From Lepus europaeus (lineage: Eukaryota; Chordata; Mammalia; Lagomorpha; Leporidae), in NCBI RefSeq assembly GCF_033115175.1, contig NC_084827.1:176205401-176269400 (forward strand): DNA of 64,000 nt, written 5' to 3'. This document shows positions 32,721-43,623 of this stretch, piece after piece. The notes below the pieces were generated by a model. That model was not told the DNA's origin. It made no database searches and saw only the letters and a program-made list of their open reading frames with translations. Each line of letters opens with the position of its first letter. The first letter of the stretch is position 1. A program made the position numbers and the translations under genes.

Positions 32721-32799
32721 CAGAACTGGGATGTAGGCTCCACAGGCTCAAGCTTTATTTCAAAGTCGAATTTTCTGAAGCTGATTCTTCTTTTAATCC

Positions 32800-33100
32800 T
32801 GTTAGAGTTATAGACAGAGAGAGAGGGAGAGACAGGGAGAGGTCTTCCATCTGCTGGTTCACTCCCCAAGCGACTGCAAGGCCAGAGCTGGGCTGATCCA
32901 AAGCCAGGAGCCAGGAGCTTCTTCCAGGTCTCCCATGTGGGTGCAGGGGCCCAGGGACTTGGGCCATCTTCTACTCCTAGGAAAGGCCATAGCAGAGAGC
33001 TGGATTGGAAGAGGAGCAGCTGGGACACGAACCGGCGCCCGTATGGGATGCTGGCATGGCAGGCAGCAGTTTTATCCAGTATGCCACAGCGCCGGCCCCA
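32800..33100 (-). mobile_element. C-SINE
   Basis: 'ttagagttatagacagagag' to 'gccacagcgccggcccc'. It lacks the outer T-rich tail. Confidence 0.9.
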
Positions 33101-33442
33101 GACTTTTTTTTTTATTATTTATTTAATTATTTGAAAGTTAAGTTACAGAGAAAAGGGAGAGACAGAAAGAGAGAGATACATATATTTTTCCATCCACTGG
33201 TTCTCTCCCCAGATGGCCACAACAGCCAGGGCTGAGCTAGGCCGAAGCCGGGAGCCAGGAGCTTCATTCAGGTCTCCCATGTGAGTAGCAGGAGCCCAGA
33301 CAGGGCTATTTTCTGCTGCTTTTTCCACGCCATTAGCGGGGAGCAGGCTCAGAAATGGATGAGCCAAGACACAAACCGGTGCTCCTATGGGATGCCAGCA
33401 CTGCAGGCAGCGGCTTTACCCACTGTGCCACACCAGTCCCTA
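33101..33442 (-). mobile_element. C-SINE
   Basis: Same orientation and immediately adjacent to the previous copy. Ends 'ctgtgccacaccagtcccta'. Confidence 0.9.
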
Positions 33443-34171
33443 GAGGTATTCTTACACTATGCATATTCTTGTAACATTCCTGTAAGTTTGGGATTATTTC
33501 TAGAACAATTTACCCAAACAGTTCGCATTAGCAAACCAAGGAGAGACACTAGCACAGACAGTAATCCACGTGCCCCCCCCACCGCCCCCGCCTCAAGTTC
33601 ACGCAGTCCAGGATGTCCCGGCAGGTTTGACCAGGAGGAGGGTGATTCTGGGTCCCGGCACCGCATCTGTGTGAAAGGCTGGGGAGGCCTGAGACACCAG
33701 AAGGCACAGGCAGCGCCCTGGGCAGGGGCAGTGGGGGCGGGGCCAGCTGCATGGGTTTCTGCCCTCAGGAAGCTGCTCCCAGGCAGGTGCACAGGGCTGG
33801 GGGCTCCCCCTGATGGGAGGGGCTCTGCAGGCCCCGGCCAGTGCACGGGGCTGGGTCTGCAGCAGTCTCCTGCCTTAGGCGACAGGACGAGGCTGCCCAC
33901 TGGAATGAGCCAGAATAAGGGCTGGCTGTCCACGGCCCTCACCATGGCTTCAGCTCTCTTAAAGGTTTAGGCCCTGTGAGAAGTTGGAGGTTCAAGAGAA
34001 AGATTAACTTTTTTTCCTGATGCAGCTCTGGACTGGACTTTACCGTATCCACTCTAATCACCTGATGTCTGTACTTTAATCGCCCTCCTCCCTCTGCAAT
34101 CTTCCCTCGGCCTGAAAGCCACAACCATAGTAACAATATCCATGGCAAACAATTTCTGACACCTTTGTCAT
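33443..34171. other. Unique DNA, no gene recognised
   Basis: A C-run at 33570-33595. The frames (229 aa +, 162 aa -) are open by GC content and resemble nothing known. Confidence 0.45.
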
Positions 34172-34748
34172 GCCAGCACCTGATCCTCCCCGGAGCACAG
34201 GGTGGCTGAGACGTCCACACCCAGTATCAGTGCCTGAGCCGGAGTCCTGGCTTCAGATTCAGCGTCCTGTTAATGTGCACCTGGGAGGCAGCAGATGCTT
34301 GGACCGGGAGTGGGGGATGTGGGGGGCAGCATTGTGGCATAGTGGGTTAGGCCACGGCCTGCAATGCCTGCATCCCATGTGAGCCTCTGTTAGAGTTCTG
34401 GCTGCTCGACTTCTGATCCAGCTCCCTGCTAATGCACCTGGGAAAGCAGTGAAGGATGGCCATAGTGTTTGGGCCCCTGCCACCCGGGTGGCAGGCCAGA
34501 ACAGAGTTTTAGGCTCCTGGCTTCAGCCATTTGGGGAGTGAACTAGCGAATGGCAGATTCTGTGTGTGTGTGTGTGTGTGTCCCCCTCTCACTGTAACTC
34601 TGCCTTTCAAATAAATAAGTAGACATTTGAAATACAAAACAACAACAAAACCACTTGGGTCCCTGCCATCCATATCGAAGGCCTAGGTTGGGCTCCTGGT
34701 TTCAGCCTAGCTAAACCCTGGCTGCTACAGGCATTTGGGGCGTGGATT
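34172..34748 (+). mobile_element. Outer C-SINE split by a nested copy
   Basis: 34172-34320 resumes at about 34650 ('cacttgggtccctgccatcc') and ends 'catttggggcgtgga'. Confidence 0.7.
34321..34649 (+). mobile_element. Nested C-SINE
   Basis: 'ggggggcagcattgtggcat' head. The usual (TC)n is replaced by a (TG)n run at 34561-34580. A (CAA)n-containing tail follows. Confidence 0.85.
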
Positions 34749-34790
34749 TTTTTTTTAAGATTTATTTATTTATTTGAAAGTCAGAACGCT
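34749..34790 (-). mobile_element. C-SINE tail fragment
   Basis: Only 'aagatttatttatttatttg' plus 'aaagtcaga' remains. Confidence 0.75.
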
Positions 34791-35102
34791 TCTAAGTCAG
34801 AATCCTGCCCAGGCAGAACAATATGGCAGCACTGAAGGCGCCTCAGCTGGCCTTGGATAGCCGGTCCCCTGCAGTCCCCAACGTTCCCCCTCCACACCGT
34901 GTGTTTGGACTTGGGTCCGGTGCAGAGAGCCCTTCGTCCTGGGAAATGGGGCGTGGCCGGAAAGGGGGCTGCCCTTTCGGACCCGTACTGCCTGTTCGTG
35001 GGGAACCTGGCGGTAAACCGTTCGTGGACGACCTGCTTCTGGGTCGGAGTCTCATAGGTAGCAAAGCAGCTCCCTCATGGCAATCTATTGAAAGTCAACC
35101 CT
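34791..35102. other. Unique DNA, origin unclear
   Basis: A plus-strand frame begins at 34823 and runs on into a SINE. Its first ~90 codons resemble nothing I know. Some LTR-like phrasing, but not enough to assign. Confidence 0.35.
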
Positions 35103-35402
35103 CAGGGCGGGCACCACGGCTCACTTGGTTAATCCACCTGCGGCGCCGGCATCCCATATGGGCGCCAGGTTCTGGTCCCGGTTGCTCTTCTTTCAGTCCA
35201 GCTCTCTGCTGTGGCCCGGGAAGGCAGTGGAGGATGGCCCAAGTGCTTGGGCCCCTGCACCCACATGGGAGACCAGGAAGAAGCACCTGGCTCCTGGCTT
35301 CGGATTGGCACAGCGCCAGCCGTAGCAGCCATTTGGGGGAAGCAAAAGGAAGACCTTTCTCTCTGTCTATAACTCTACCTGTCAAATTAAAAAAAAAAAA
35401 AA
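35103..35402 (+). mobile_element. C-SINE, intermediate type
   Basis: 'agggcgggcaccacggctca' head to 'ctctacctgtcaaattaaaa'. Confidence 0.9.
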
Positions 35403-35447
35403 GGAAAGAAAGAAAAAAAAGAGTCATAGTTGCACAGAGAGAAGGAG

Positions 35448-35487
<40 letters not shown>

Positions 35488-35750
35488 CTTCCATCCACTG
35501 GTTCACTCCCCCAAACGGTCGCAATGGCCAGAGCTGTGCAGATCTGAAGCCAGGAGCCAGGAGCTTCTTCCAGATCTTCCACGTGGGTGCAGGAGCCCAA
35601 TGACTTGGGCCATCATCCATTGCTTTCCCAGGCCATAGCAGAGAGCTGGATCTGTAGAGGAGCAGCCAGCACACGAACTACAGGCCATATGGATGCTGGC
35701 ACCACAGGCAGAGAGGCTTAGCCCACTGCACCACAGCACCTGCCCCAGTA
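35403..35750 (-). mobile_element. C-SINE
   Basis: A-rich junction with the preceding copy, then 'gagtcatagttgcacagaga'. An (AG)n run at 35455-35486. Ends 'accacagcacctgcccc'. Confidence 0.9.
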
Positions 35751-36123
35751 AAAGGTTTTTAAAATGTGGCTGCCAGGCAGTTTCTGGTGGGTTAGTAGGA
35801 GCTGGACCACCCAACCCCTTACTTCTGATGGACGCTGGTGCCATCACAGATAAGATGGGCAGGGTCTGGGGCCCACTCACCGTGCGGCACGTGCAGACCC
35901 TCCTGGGTGGGCACTGCTTCCCGGAACCTGGCCCCTGAAGTGGTTCCAAGGGGGGGGGGGATCATCAGCCCTCCTCCCTCCCCAGCCCTCCGCCACCTAG
36001 GCAGGCACACAGTTCTCAACCTGCCCTAAAACCAGTTCCCCCAGGTCCTTGCAAGACCTGCACTTGGGTGTGCCTCCCCCATCCAGTTGTGGAACAAAAA
36101 GCCTGTGTCAAGAATTGAAAAAT
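35751..36123. other. Unique DNA, no gene recognised
   Basis: Contains an 11-base G run at about 35950. No exon signature. Confidence 0.45.
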
Positions 36124-36450
36124 GGGGGCTGATGCTGTGGCGTGGCACTTAAAGCCACCGCCTGCATTGCCAGCAGCCTACATGGGTGCTGATCCAGACC
36201 CAGCTGCTTCATTTCCAATCCAACTCTGTGCCGTGGCCTGGAAAAGCAGTAGAAGATGGCCCAAGTCCTTGGGCCGCTGCACCCATGTGGCAGACTTGAA
36301 AGAAGCTCCTGGCTCCTGGCTTCGAGTTGGCCCAGCTCTGGCCGTTGAGCCCACTTGGAGAGTGAACCAGTGGATGAAAGTCCTCCTCCCACCCCTCTGC
36401 CTCTCTGTAACTCTGCCTTTCAAATAAATAAATAAATCTTTAAAAAAATT
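36124..36450 (+). mobile_element. C-SINE
   Basis: 'gggggctgatgctgtggcgt' head to '(aaat)3 ctttaaaa'. Confidence 0.9.
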
Positions 36451-36637
36451 GAAAAATGGAAATAAATGTTGGAGGTACATGAAGAAGCACATTCTTTTAA
36501 GTTGAAAAATTCATTAAATTTTTAAAACATTAAAGCTGTTTTTGAGGTAGATGATCCTAAAAGTACACATGCAGAGACAGCCCCTCGGTCCATTGTCACT
36601 CATGATAAAATTAAGAGCTTGCAAAAACATATAGCAC

Positions 36638-36882
36638 TGGGGCCGACGCTGCAGCACCGGCATCCTCTATGGGAGCCGGTTCAGCTCCCAGCTCCTCCAC
36701 TCCCAATGCAGCTCTCTGCTAATGTGCGTGGGAAAACAGCAGAAGATGGCCCAAGTGCTTGGGCCCCTGCACCCACATGGGAGATCTGGAAGAAGCTTCT
36801 GGTTCCTGGCCTTGGTCTGGCCTGGCTCCAGCAGTTGCAGCCATTGGGAGGGTAGACCAGCAGATGGAGGATCTGCCTAAGA
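36638..36882 (+). mobile_element. C-SINE, 3'-truncated
   Basis: 'ggggccgacgctgcagcacc' has lost the block between head and B box. It ends at 'agatggaggatctgcct' without a tail. Confidence 0.8.
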
Positions 36883-37023
36883 AAGGCATAGGCTCCACTG
36901 CCTTCTTTCCTCTTACTGCGATGCACCCACAAGTGAAACCCATTGGTGCCCCTCATCAGGTCTCCTCCTGACACCCTGGGAACCAAAGTTGCTCCCCAGC
37001 CATGGAACCAAAAGCTGGAGAAT

Positions 37024-37382
37024 AAGGCCGGCGCTGTGGCTCAACAGGCTAATCCTCCACCTGCGGCGCAGGCACACTGGGTTCTAGTCCCGGTCGGGGC
37101 ACCGATCCTGTCCCGGTTGCCCCTCTTCCAGGCCAGCTCTCTGCTGTGGCCCGGGAGTGCAGTGGAGGATGGCCCAGGTGCTTGGGCCCTGCACCCCATG
37201 GGAGACCAGGAGAAGCACCTGGCTCCTGCCTTCGGATCAGCGCGGTGCGCCGGCCGCAGTGCGCAGGCCACGGCAGCCATTGGAGGGTGAACCAACGGCA
37301 AAAGGAAGACCTTTCTCTCTGTCTCTCTCTCACTGTCCACTCTGCCTGTCAAAAATGCAAAAAAAAAAAAAATTTTTTTTAA
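37024..37382 (+). mobile_element. Younger-type C-SINE, full length
   Basis: 'aaggccggcgctgtggctca' head to 'ctgcctgtcaaaaatgc'. aaaagctggagaat is duplicated at 37010-37023 and 37383-37396, a perfect 14-bp target-site duplication. Confidence 0.95.
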
Positions 37383-37564
37383 AAAAGCTGGAGAATGAGT
37401 GGAAACTCAAGAGCCGGACAGCTCTAGGAAGGGAGGAGTCTGGAGGTGTGATGCTGACTGGGCTGCTCCTCCCCGTTCACACCCGCCCTGCCCCAGGCTT
37501 AGCCACTCAGACACTGTCCTGCTGATGTGGCTACAGCCTGACCCCACAAAACTTCCCTCAGGGG

Positions 37565-37875
37565 AGGGCATCACGGCGCAGCAGTTGGACTGCCACTCAT
37601 AATGCGGGCATCCCATATCGGAGCACCAGTTCACATCCCAGCTGCTCCACTTCCGCTCTAGTTCCCGGCTAATGCACCTGGGAAAGCAGTGGAAGACCAC
37701 CCAGGTGCTTGGGCCCCTGCCAGCCATGTGGGAGACCCAGATGGAGCTCAGGGCTCCAGGCTTCAGCCTGTCTCAGCTCTGGCTCCTGCAGGCATTTGGG
37801 CAGTGAGCCAGCAGATGGAAGATCCTCTTCCTGTCACTCCACCTTTCAGGCAGATGAAAATAAACAAACATTTAA
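37565..37875 (+). mobile_element. C-SINE, old copy
   Basis: 'agggcatcacggcgcagcag' head to 'cacctttcaggcagatgaaa'. Confidence 0.78.
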
Positions 37876-37899
37876 AAAACTTCCGTGCCCTAGGAGAAC

Positions 37900-38190
37900 T
37901 TTTTTGTTTTTTTAGATTTGAAAGATACAGCAGCAGAGAGAAAGGGGGAGACAGAAAGAATCTTTCATCCACTGGTTTACTTTTCAAATGCACACAACAG
38001 CCAGGGTTGGGCCAGGCTGAAACCAGGAGCCAGGAACTGCGTCCGGGTCTCACGTGGGTGGTACTTAAGCCATCATCTACTGCCTCCCAAGCACATTAGT
38101 AGGAAGCTGGAGTGCAGTGGAAGTGAAACTCAGTATGGGAAACCGGTGTCCCAGGAGGGCTGGACCAGTCGTGCCACAACGCTCACCCCG
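37900..38190 (-). mobile_element. C-SINE, old copy
   Basis: 'tttttagatttgaaagatac' to 'cgtgccacaacgctcacccc'. Confidence 0.8.
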
Positions 38191-38768
38191 GGACGGAGAG
38201 TCTTGAACACTCACTGCTCATGACCCCTTGCTTGGCTGCCCCGTGATATCCTTTCTCCCTGCAAAAGCCCTTGGCTTCAGGTTTGGCCTTCTGTCGTGCA
38301 AGGGGAAAGGGACTCATCTTGGTTAGGCAACGTAGGTTCCAGTTTCATAAAGCAGCACCCCTCATGGAGCCACCAGGAAGAATCTGGAACAAAGGGCACG
38401 GTGCTCACTAGGCAGCCAGTAGAGTCAGCATCCGCCAGCCTTTTTCCCATAGCAACAACTGGAAATTTTCACAGGCTCTTTTCTCGGCATTTTAATTGCA
38501 GTAACTCATTTAATTCCTGAATGTTTCAAGAGTTACAGATCTGAATCTGCCTCCCCACATGTAATAAGACTTTGGCACAAAGATCATCTTGAGCCGAAGG
38601 AAACTAAGAAGTAGACCCAAGAAAAGCTTTCGGCTCTCCCCCAGCTGCCTGAAAACAGGACATAAATTTCCCTTTGTGAAGGGGCCCACCCGCCACCTCT
38701 TACTGGGACAGGAACATAACGGATCACCAGAGACAACACCAGGACGAGTCTGCATAAACGGCACTCAA
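38191..38768. other. Unique DNA or old LTR relic
   Basis: 38540-38765 ('agactttggcacaaagatca', 'cctgaaaacaggacataaat') may belong to an old LTR-type repeat. This is recognised only by phrasing. Confidence 0.3.
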
Positions 38769-39070
38769 GGGGCCGACGCTGTGGCTTAGTAGGTTAAGCA
38801 TCCGCCTGCAGCACCAGCATCCAGTAATGGGCGTTGGTTCGATTCCTGGCTGCTCCACTTCCGATCCCACTCCCTGCTGATGGCCTGGGAAAGCAGCAGC
38901 AGAAGGCCCAAGTGCTTGGGCCCCTGAACCTCTGTGGGAGACCCAGAATAAGCTTCTGGCTCCCGGGTTCAGATAAGCCCAGCTCCAGCCATTGAGGCCA
39001 TTTGGGGAATGAACCAGCAGATGGAAGACCTGTCTTGTAACTGCCTCTCATGTAAATAAATAAATCCTTA
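38769..39070 (+). mobile_element. C-SINE
   Basis: 'ggggccgacgctgtggctta' head to 'catgtaaataaataaatcct'. The (TC)n tract is lost. Confidence 0.88.
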
Positions 39071-39075
39071 AAGTT

Positions 39076-39244
39076 ACTCAATAACTTCTTCTGTTTAGCT
39101 TCCTCCATATACCTTCCCACAACTTACGGTTCCTAGAAGCCCAAACCCTTATCACATCTCCACAAATTTACTGTCTTTTGTGAAAATGGTATGTCAGTCC
39201 CTGGGTCTAACCACTTCCAGTTTTCACTCCTATGAAGGCCTCCT
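39076..39244. other. Unique DNA
   Basis: Short AT-richer gap between a SINE and a MIR relic. Nothing recognised. Confidence 0.4.
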
Positions 39245-39355
39245 ATGTGCATATTATTATTCCCACTTATGGGGGGAAGTGAAGCACAGGTGATTCGCCC
39301 AGGTCACCAGCCAGCAAGGGCAGCGCCAGGCGGCCCAGCGCTCCAGCCCCAGCAC
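39245..39355 (-). mobile_element. MIR fragment
   Basis: 'attattattcccacttatgg', 'gaagcacaggtgattcgccc' and 'aggtcaccagccagcaaggg' follow reverse-strand MIR order. Confidence 0.5.
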
Positions 39356-39431
39356 AGCGCTTCTCAGACCAAAGCTGGGCACCTAATCACTCGTTACTCA
39401 GGACACAGACGTGAACACTTTTATTTCAAGG

Positions 39432-39755
39432 GTCTTTAAAAAAATTGATTAATTTGAAAGGCAGAGTTACAGAGAGGCAGAGACAGAGGCAGAGAGAGTG
39501 AGGTCTTCCATCCACTGGTTCACTCCCTGGATGGCCGTGATGGCTGGAGTGGGGCTGATCCAAAGCCAGGAGCTTCTTCCAGGTCTCCCACGTGGGTGCA
39601 GGGGCCCAAGGACTTGGGCCATCTTCTACTGCTTTCCCAGGCCATAGCAGAGAGCTGGATTGGAAGTGGAGCAGCTGGGATTCGAACCGGTGCCCATATG
39701 GGATGCCAGCACTGCAGGTGGCAGCTTTACCTGCTACACCACAGTGCCAGCCCTC
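39432..39755 (-). mobile_element. C-SINE
   Basis: 'ttttaaaaaaattgattaat' to 'caccacagtgccagccct'. Well preserved. Confidence 0.9.
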
Positions 39756-39759
39756 CAAG

Positions 39760-40045
39760 TCATTTTTAAAATTTATTTGAAAGGCAGAGAGACAAAGACA
39801 GAGAGATAAATGCCCATCACAGCTAGAGCAGAGTCAAGCCAAAACCAGGAGCCGGAACGCTATCCAGGTCTCCAGTACGGAGGGCAGGGACCCAGGGACC
39901 TGACCTATCATCTACTGCCTCCCAGGTGCACAGTAGCAGGAAGCTGGATCAAAAGTGAGGGAGCTGGGACATGAACCAGGCACTCCAACGTGGGATGAAA
40001 GTGTCCCAAGCGGTGACTTATCTGCTGTACCACATCACCATTTCA
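39760..40045 (-). mobile_element. C-SINE, old copy
   Basis: Follows the previous copy in the same orientation. 'tttaaaatttatttgaaagg' to 'gctgtaccacatcaccattt'. Confidence 0.8.
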
Positions 40046-40169
40046 TGACTCTTTTCAGACATATGGTTATGGTGGGACATTACTGAGCCACAAAACTACC
40101 TCCCAACACAGCTGTAACACTGAACTCCAGAACACTGTGCTATGTGAAACGAGCCAAAGAACTACATTT

Positions 40170-40539
40170 TGTATGACTCTTTTTTTTTTTTTTTTTTGAC
40201 AGGCAGAGTGGACAGTGAGAGAGAGAGACAGAGAGAAAGGTCATCTTTTTGCCGTTGGTTCACCCTCCAATGGCCGCCGCGGTAGCGCGCTGCGGCCGGC
40301 GCACCGCGCCGATCCGATGGCAGGAGCCAGGTGCTTCTCCTGGTCTCCCATGGGGTGCAGGGCCCAAGGACTTGGGCCATCCTCCACTGCACTCCCTGGC
40401 CACAGCAGAGAGCTGGCCTGAAAGAGGGGCAGCCGGGACAGAACCGGCGCCCCGACCGGGACTAGAACCCGGTGTGCCGGCACCGCAAGGCGGAGGATTA
40501 GCCTAGTGAGCCGCAGCGCCGGCCTGTATGACTCTTTTT
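40170..40539. repeat. Target-site duplication pair
   Basis: tgtatgactcttttt at 40170-40184 and 40525-40539, identical over 15 bp, flanking the SINE between. Confidence 0.93.
40185..40524 (-). mobile_element. Younger-type C-SINE, full length
   Basis: 'ttgacaggcagagtggacag' to 'ccgcagcgccggcc'. Its body closely matches the copies at 47945 and 56540. Confidence 0.95.
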
Positions 40540-40753
40540 ACATGAAATGGCCAGAAAGGGCAACTCCGCAGGACAGAACGTGGAGGAGGGCCCAGGGCTG
40601 GAGGACTGGGCAGGTGAGCAGGGACTGCTCTAGAGTATGGGGTTTCTCTTTGGGTGAGGAAAACCTCTGGCATTAGCGGTAACAGTTGTTCTACTTATGA
40701 ATATATTAAAACCATTGACTTGTATACTTTTTGAGTTAACCACTTTTCAAAAG

Positions 40754-40785
<32 letters not shown>

Positions 40786-41130
40786 ATTTATGGAGCCGGC
40801 GCTGTGGCGTAGCAGGTAAAGCCACTGCCTGCAGTGCCAGGATCCCATATGGGTGCCAGTTCAGGTCCCGGCTGCTCCACTTCCGATCCAGCTCTCTGCT
40901 ATGGCCTGGGGAAGCAGTGAGAGATGACCCAAGGACTTGGGCCCCTATACCCGCGTGGGAGACCTGGAAGAAGCTCCTGGCTCTGGGTTGGCCCAGCTCT
41001 GGTAGTTGCAGCCATTTGGGGAGTGAACCGCGGATGGAAGATCTCTCTGCCCCTGCCTCTCTGTAACTTCCAAATAAATAATTAAATATTTTTAAAAATG
41101 TATTTATTCGAAAGGCAGAGTGAGTGTGGA
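40754..41130 (-). mobile_element. Outer C-SINE, interrupted and truncated
   Basis: The T-rich tail at 40754-40792 continues after the insert at 41096 ('tgtatttattcgaaaggcag') and then stops. Confidence 0.75.
40793..41095 (+). mobile_element. Nested C-SINE
   Basis: 'ggagccggcgctgtggcgta' head to 'ccaaataaataattaaatat'. It is inserted in the tail of the minus-strand copy. Confidence 0.9.
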
Positions 41131-41514
41131 GAGGGGGAAGGGGCGAGTTTGACCTCTATCCGCCCAGGCTCAGCCCTCCTGGACTTGCCCAGTTCCTCCA
41201 GGTTGATGTGCTCTTTCGTTCCCCTTCGAAACTGCTGGGCTCACTTGACGTACCACTGCCTCCAGGAAGCCTGCATGGCTTGCAAGTTAGGGCCAGTCTC
41301 CCTGTGTATCACCTGCTCCCAGCACCCTGGACTAACCACCGTGCCCCATGAGGGCAGAGCTCTGCTCCTGGCAGCAACACCAAGGTCGACGCATCCTTTC
41401 AGATCCCCTGGAGAGGGAACAGCACCGTGGCTGACAGACACCGCCACTTCAAGACGGGTTCTACCCTCTCAGGGTGGCAGCTGACACCAAGTCCCTTCCT
41501 TCGGGCCCCGGCCA
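41131..41514. other. Unique DNA, no gene recognised
   Basis: The text resembles a spliced-exon region in composition, but no acceptor/donor pair or known peptide is evident. Confidence 0.4.
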
Positions 41515-41750
41515 CTGGCAGAGTTAGAGAGAGGCAGGGACAGACAAGACACCTTCCATCCACTGGTGCACACCTGCTGGGCCAGGCAGAAGCCAGAGCC
41601 TGGAACTCCAGCAGGTCTCCCACGTGGGCCATCTTCCACTGCTTCCCCAGGCACATTAGCAGGGAGCTGGATCAGAAGCGGAGCAGCCGGGACTCAGAGG
41701 GGATCACAGGCGGAGGTAACCCGCTGCACCACGGTACCTGCCCCCATTAA
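41515..41750 (-). mobile_element. C-SINE, shortened
   Basis: 'ctggcagagttagagagagg' to 'caccacggtacctgccccc', with internal deletions. Confidence 0.8.
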
Positions 41751-41839
41751 TGTTTTCTACACAGCAACTACCCTGTGGACCCTGTTGCTCTGTTCACCTA
41801 GAGTAACAAGCAGAAACAGCTGCTGCTACTGATTTATTA

Positions 41840-42000
41840 AGCATCTACTGGAGTCTAGGCACTTTTATAAATATTATCTCCTGTTATCTGCCCAAGCCCT
41901 GCCAGGACACGTTCTCGCCCAATCCACTCTTTCCAGATGGACAGTCAGATGTGAGTCACCAGGCAAAGCCAGAAGCTAGTAAGTGTGAAGTACTTGCTTT
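41840..42000 (-). mobile_element. MIR element
   Basis: 'aagcatctactggagtctag', 'aaatattatctcctgttatc' and 'agccagaagctagtaagtgt' follow reverse-strand MIR order. Confidence 0.55.
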
Positions 42001-42349
42001 TACAAAATGTAAGAAAAAGTAATTGTCTAGGAAGCTTTTCCCAGTTGCTGGAACTTTCTAGATTTCGTGGGAACACTTCAGGATGTTTGTCAGGAACGTG
42101 TGATTCACTGAGGAGAGAAGACAGGGCACCTCTGTGTGCAAGACTGAAGTCATATTCCAGGGCCATGTCCTACGGTTTCCACTTCTAAAATTTAAAAAAA
42201 AAACAAAAAAAATTCAGGGTTTCTTCATACCAACGAAGCTATGATTAATCCGCGTAGGTGGTTTATTCTACTTGGAAGCAAGAGAATTCCCACCAGGATC
42301 AGCACTGCTGGCTGTTGGAGTCTTCATCTAAACAGTTGAAAGTAGACAC
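42001..42349. other. Unique AT-richer DNA
   Basis: An A-rich tract at 42189-42214. 42,215-42,300 is unusually low in CpG. No exon. Confidence 0.4.
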
Positions 42350-42650
42350 AGACCGGGGGGAGAGACACACACAGAACAGGAGCGCCCAGCTTTCTGGTTT
42401 ACTTCCTAAATGCTCCAACGGCTGAGGCTGGGCCAGCAGGAAGCCCGGAGAGAGGAACTCAGTCCACTCTCCCACATGCTGCCAGGGACCCAACTACTTG
42501 CGCCATCACTGGGGCCTCCCAGGGTTGCATTAGCAGGAAGCTAGAGTGAGTAGTCAAGGCTGGAGTCAGGGTGGGATTGGGTCCTGAACTCAGGCGCTCT
42601 GATTTGGGATGCAGGTATTCTAACTTCTAAACACTGGTTCCTTGATTTAA
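42350..42650 (-). mobile_element. C-SINE, old copy
   Basis: 'gggagagacacacacagaac' to 'tctaaacactggttcc'. Confidence 0.72.
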
Positions 42651-42659
42651 AAAAAAATT

Positions 42660-42965
42660 TTTAAAGGAAGCCCAATTTGTGGTGCAGTGGGTTATGCACC
42701 TGCTGGTGCCAGACTCCCATACTGGAGTGCGGGTTCCAGTCCTGGCTGCTCAGCTTCGACTCCAGCTTCCTGCCAAAGGACTTGAGAAATAAGAGATGAT
42801 GACCCAAGTACTTGGGCCTCTGCAAACCACACAGGACAGCAAGACGGGGCTCCGGGCTCCCGGCTTCAGCCTGCACTGGCCCTGGCAGTTGTGGAATTTT
42901 GGGGACTGAACCAGTCGACGGAAGGTCTCCGCCTTTTCATTAGCAAATCTTTCAGGACGATTTTT
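42660..42965 (+). mobile_element. C-SINE, old copy
   Basis: 'gcccaatttgtggtgcagtg' head to 'ggggactgaaccagtcgacg'. This is the last C-SINE before the 4-kb SINE-free interval. Confidence 0.75.
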
Positions 42966-42984
42966 AAAAAGAAAGCAGAGAGTT

Positions 42985-43110
42985 GGAGTCTGAGGTTTGA
43001 AGTCTAAAACCTCAACTTGGACGAAGATTTCTGCTCCCTATTCGCTGATCACTCTGGGCAAGGCTCAGTGACCTTAGATTTCAGCTGCTTCCAGAGTAAA
43101 CTGTAAGACT
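42985..43110 (+). mobile_element. MIR-like fragment
   Basis: 'gatcactctgggcaaggctc' and 'agtgaccttagatttcagct' resemble the forward MIR segment around tgaccttgggcaag. Confidence 0.4.
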
Positions 43111-43325
43111 GACCCGTGCCGGGGCTGCCCTACCTAACACTGACCCTATCCCGACCTGCGGAAATACCTTTCCCTAACAGTTTGGCAACGTAAAGCAAGC
43201 CAACTTCTACCTGAGAGAACCTGCAGACAGACACTGCCGAGGGACAGCAGCGGGGAGAAAGGACCAAGGCTCTTCCTCCCATCCCCCAGCACCGACAGAG
43301 GTCCCTCCGCCCCGGTCACTAGCTG

Positions 43326-43378
43326 CGAACATTCTAGAACGTTCTGGAACCAGGTTCTAGAACCAAGTGGTCTGGAAC
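43326..43378. promoter_or_regulatory. Heat-shock-element array
   Basis: Five contiguous pentamers alternate nGAAn and nTTCn without error (43326-43350). Two more follow in a second phase (gTTCT 43354-43358, aGAAC 43359-43363), plus an isolated gGAAC at 43374. HSF1 trimers bind three or more such pentamers. The array lies 0.4-0.9 kb from the CpG island 3 promoter. Function is inferred. Confidence 0.65.
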
Positions 43379-43605
43379 TCCCACCGCCCGGCCCCGGCCC
43401 CTGCAGCCCCGGCTTCTCGCCATCCGTGGGGCCGCCAGCCGGTGCTGGGCGCCCGGCACCCCTCCCTGGCCCTCCATTCCGGGCCCTCGGCGTCTGAGCC
43501 TCGGTTTCTCCAGCTGCACCCGTCTACGGAGACAAACACAGCACGGCCAGGCGAGCAGTGTCCGCTGTCGTTACTTCCGACCTCGCCACCAACAACGTTA
43601 TTAGT

Positions 43606-43623
43606 ATTTTTTTTTTTTTTAAA
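43606..43623. repeat. Poly-T tract
   Basis: About 14 T followed by 'aaacacg'. No SINE is attached. Confidence 0.8.

Larger units (their letters stand above)
40046..40750 (+). mobile_element. Old L1M-type 3' end, split by a SINE
   Basis: 40046-40184 and 40540-40750 join across the SINE. 'tttttacatgaaatggccag', 'tggggtttctctttgggtga' and 'ttatgaatatattaaaacca' follow the tail of ancient mammalian L1 elements. Confidence 0.5.

Noticed and set aside
43346..43358. GAAC-n3-GTTC palindrome as a glucocorticoid/androgen response element
   Set aside because: Steroid-receptor elements need five bases between the GAAC and GTTC cores (AGAACAnnnTGTTCT). Here there are three, so the HSE reading fits better.
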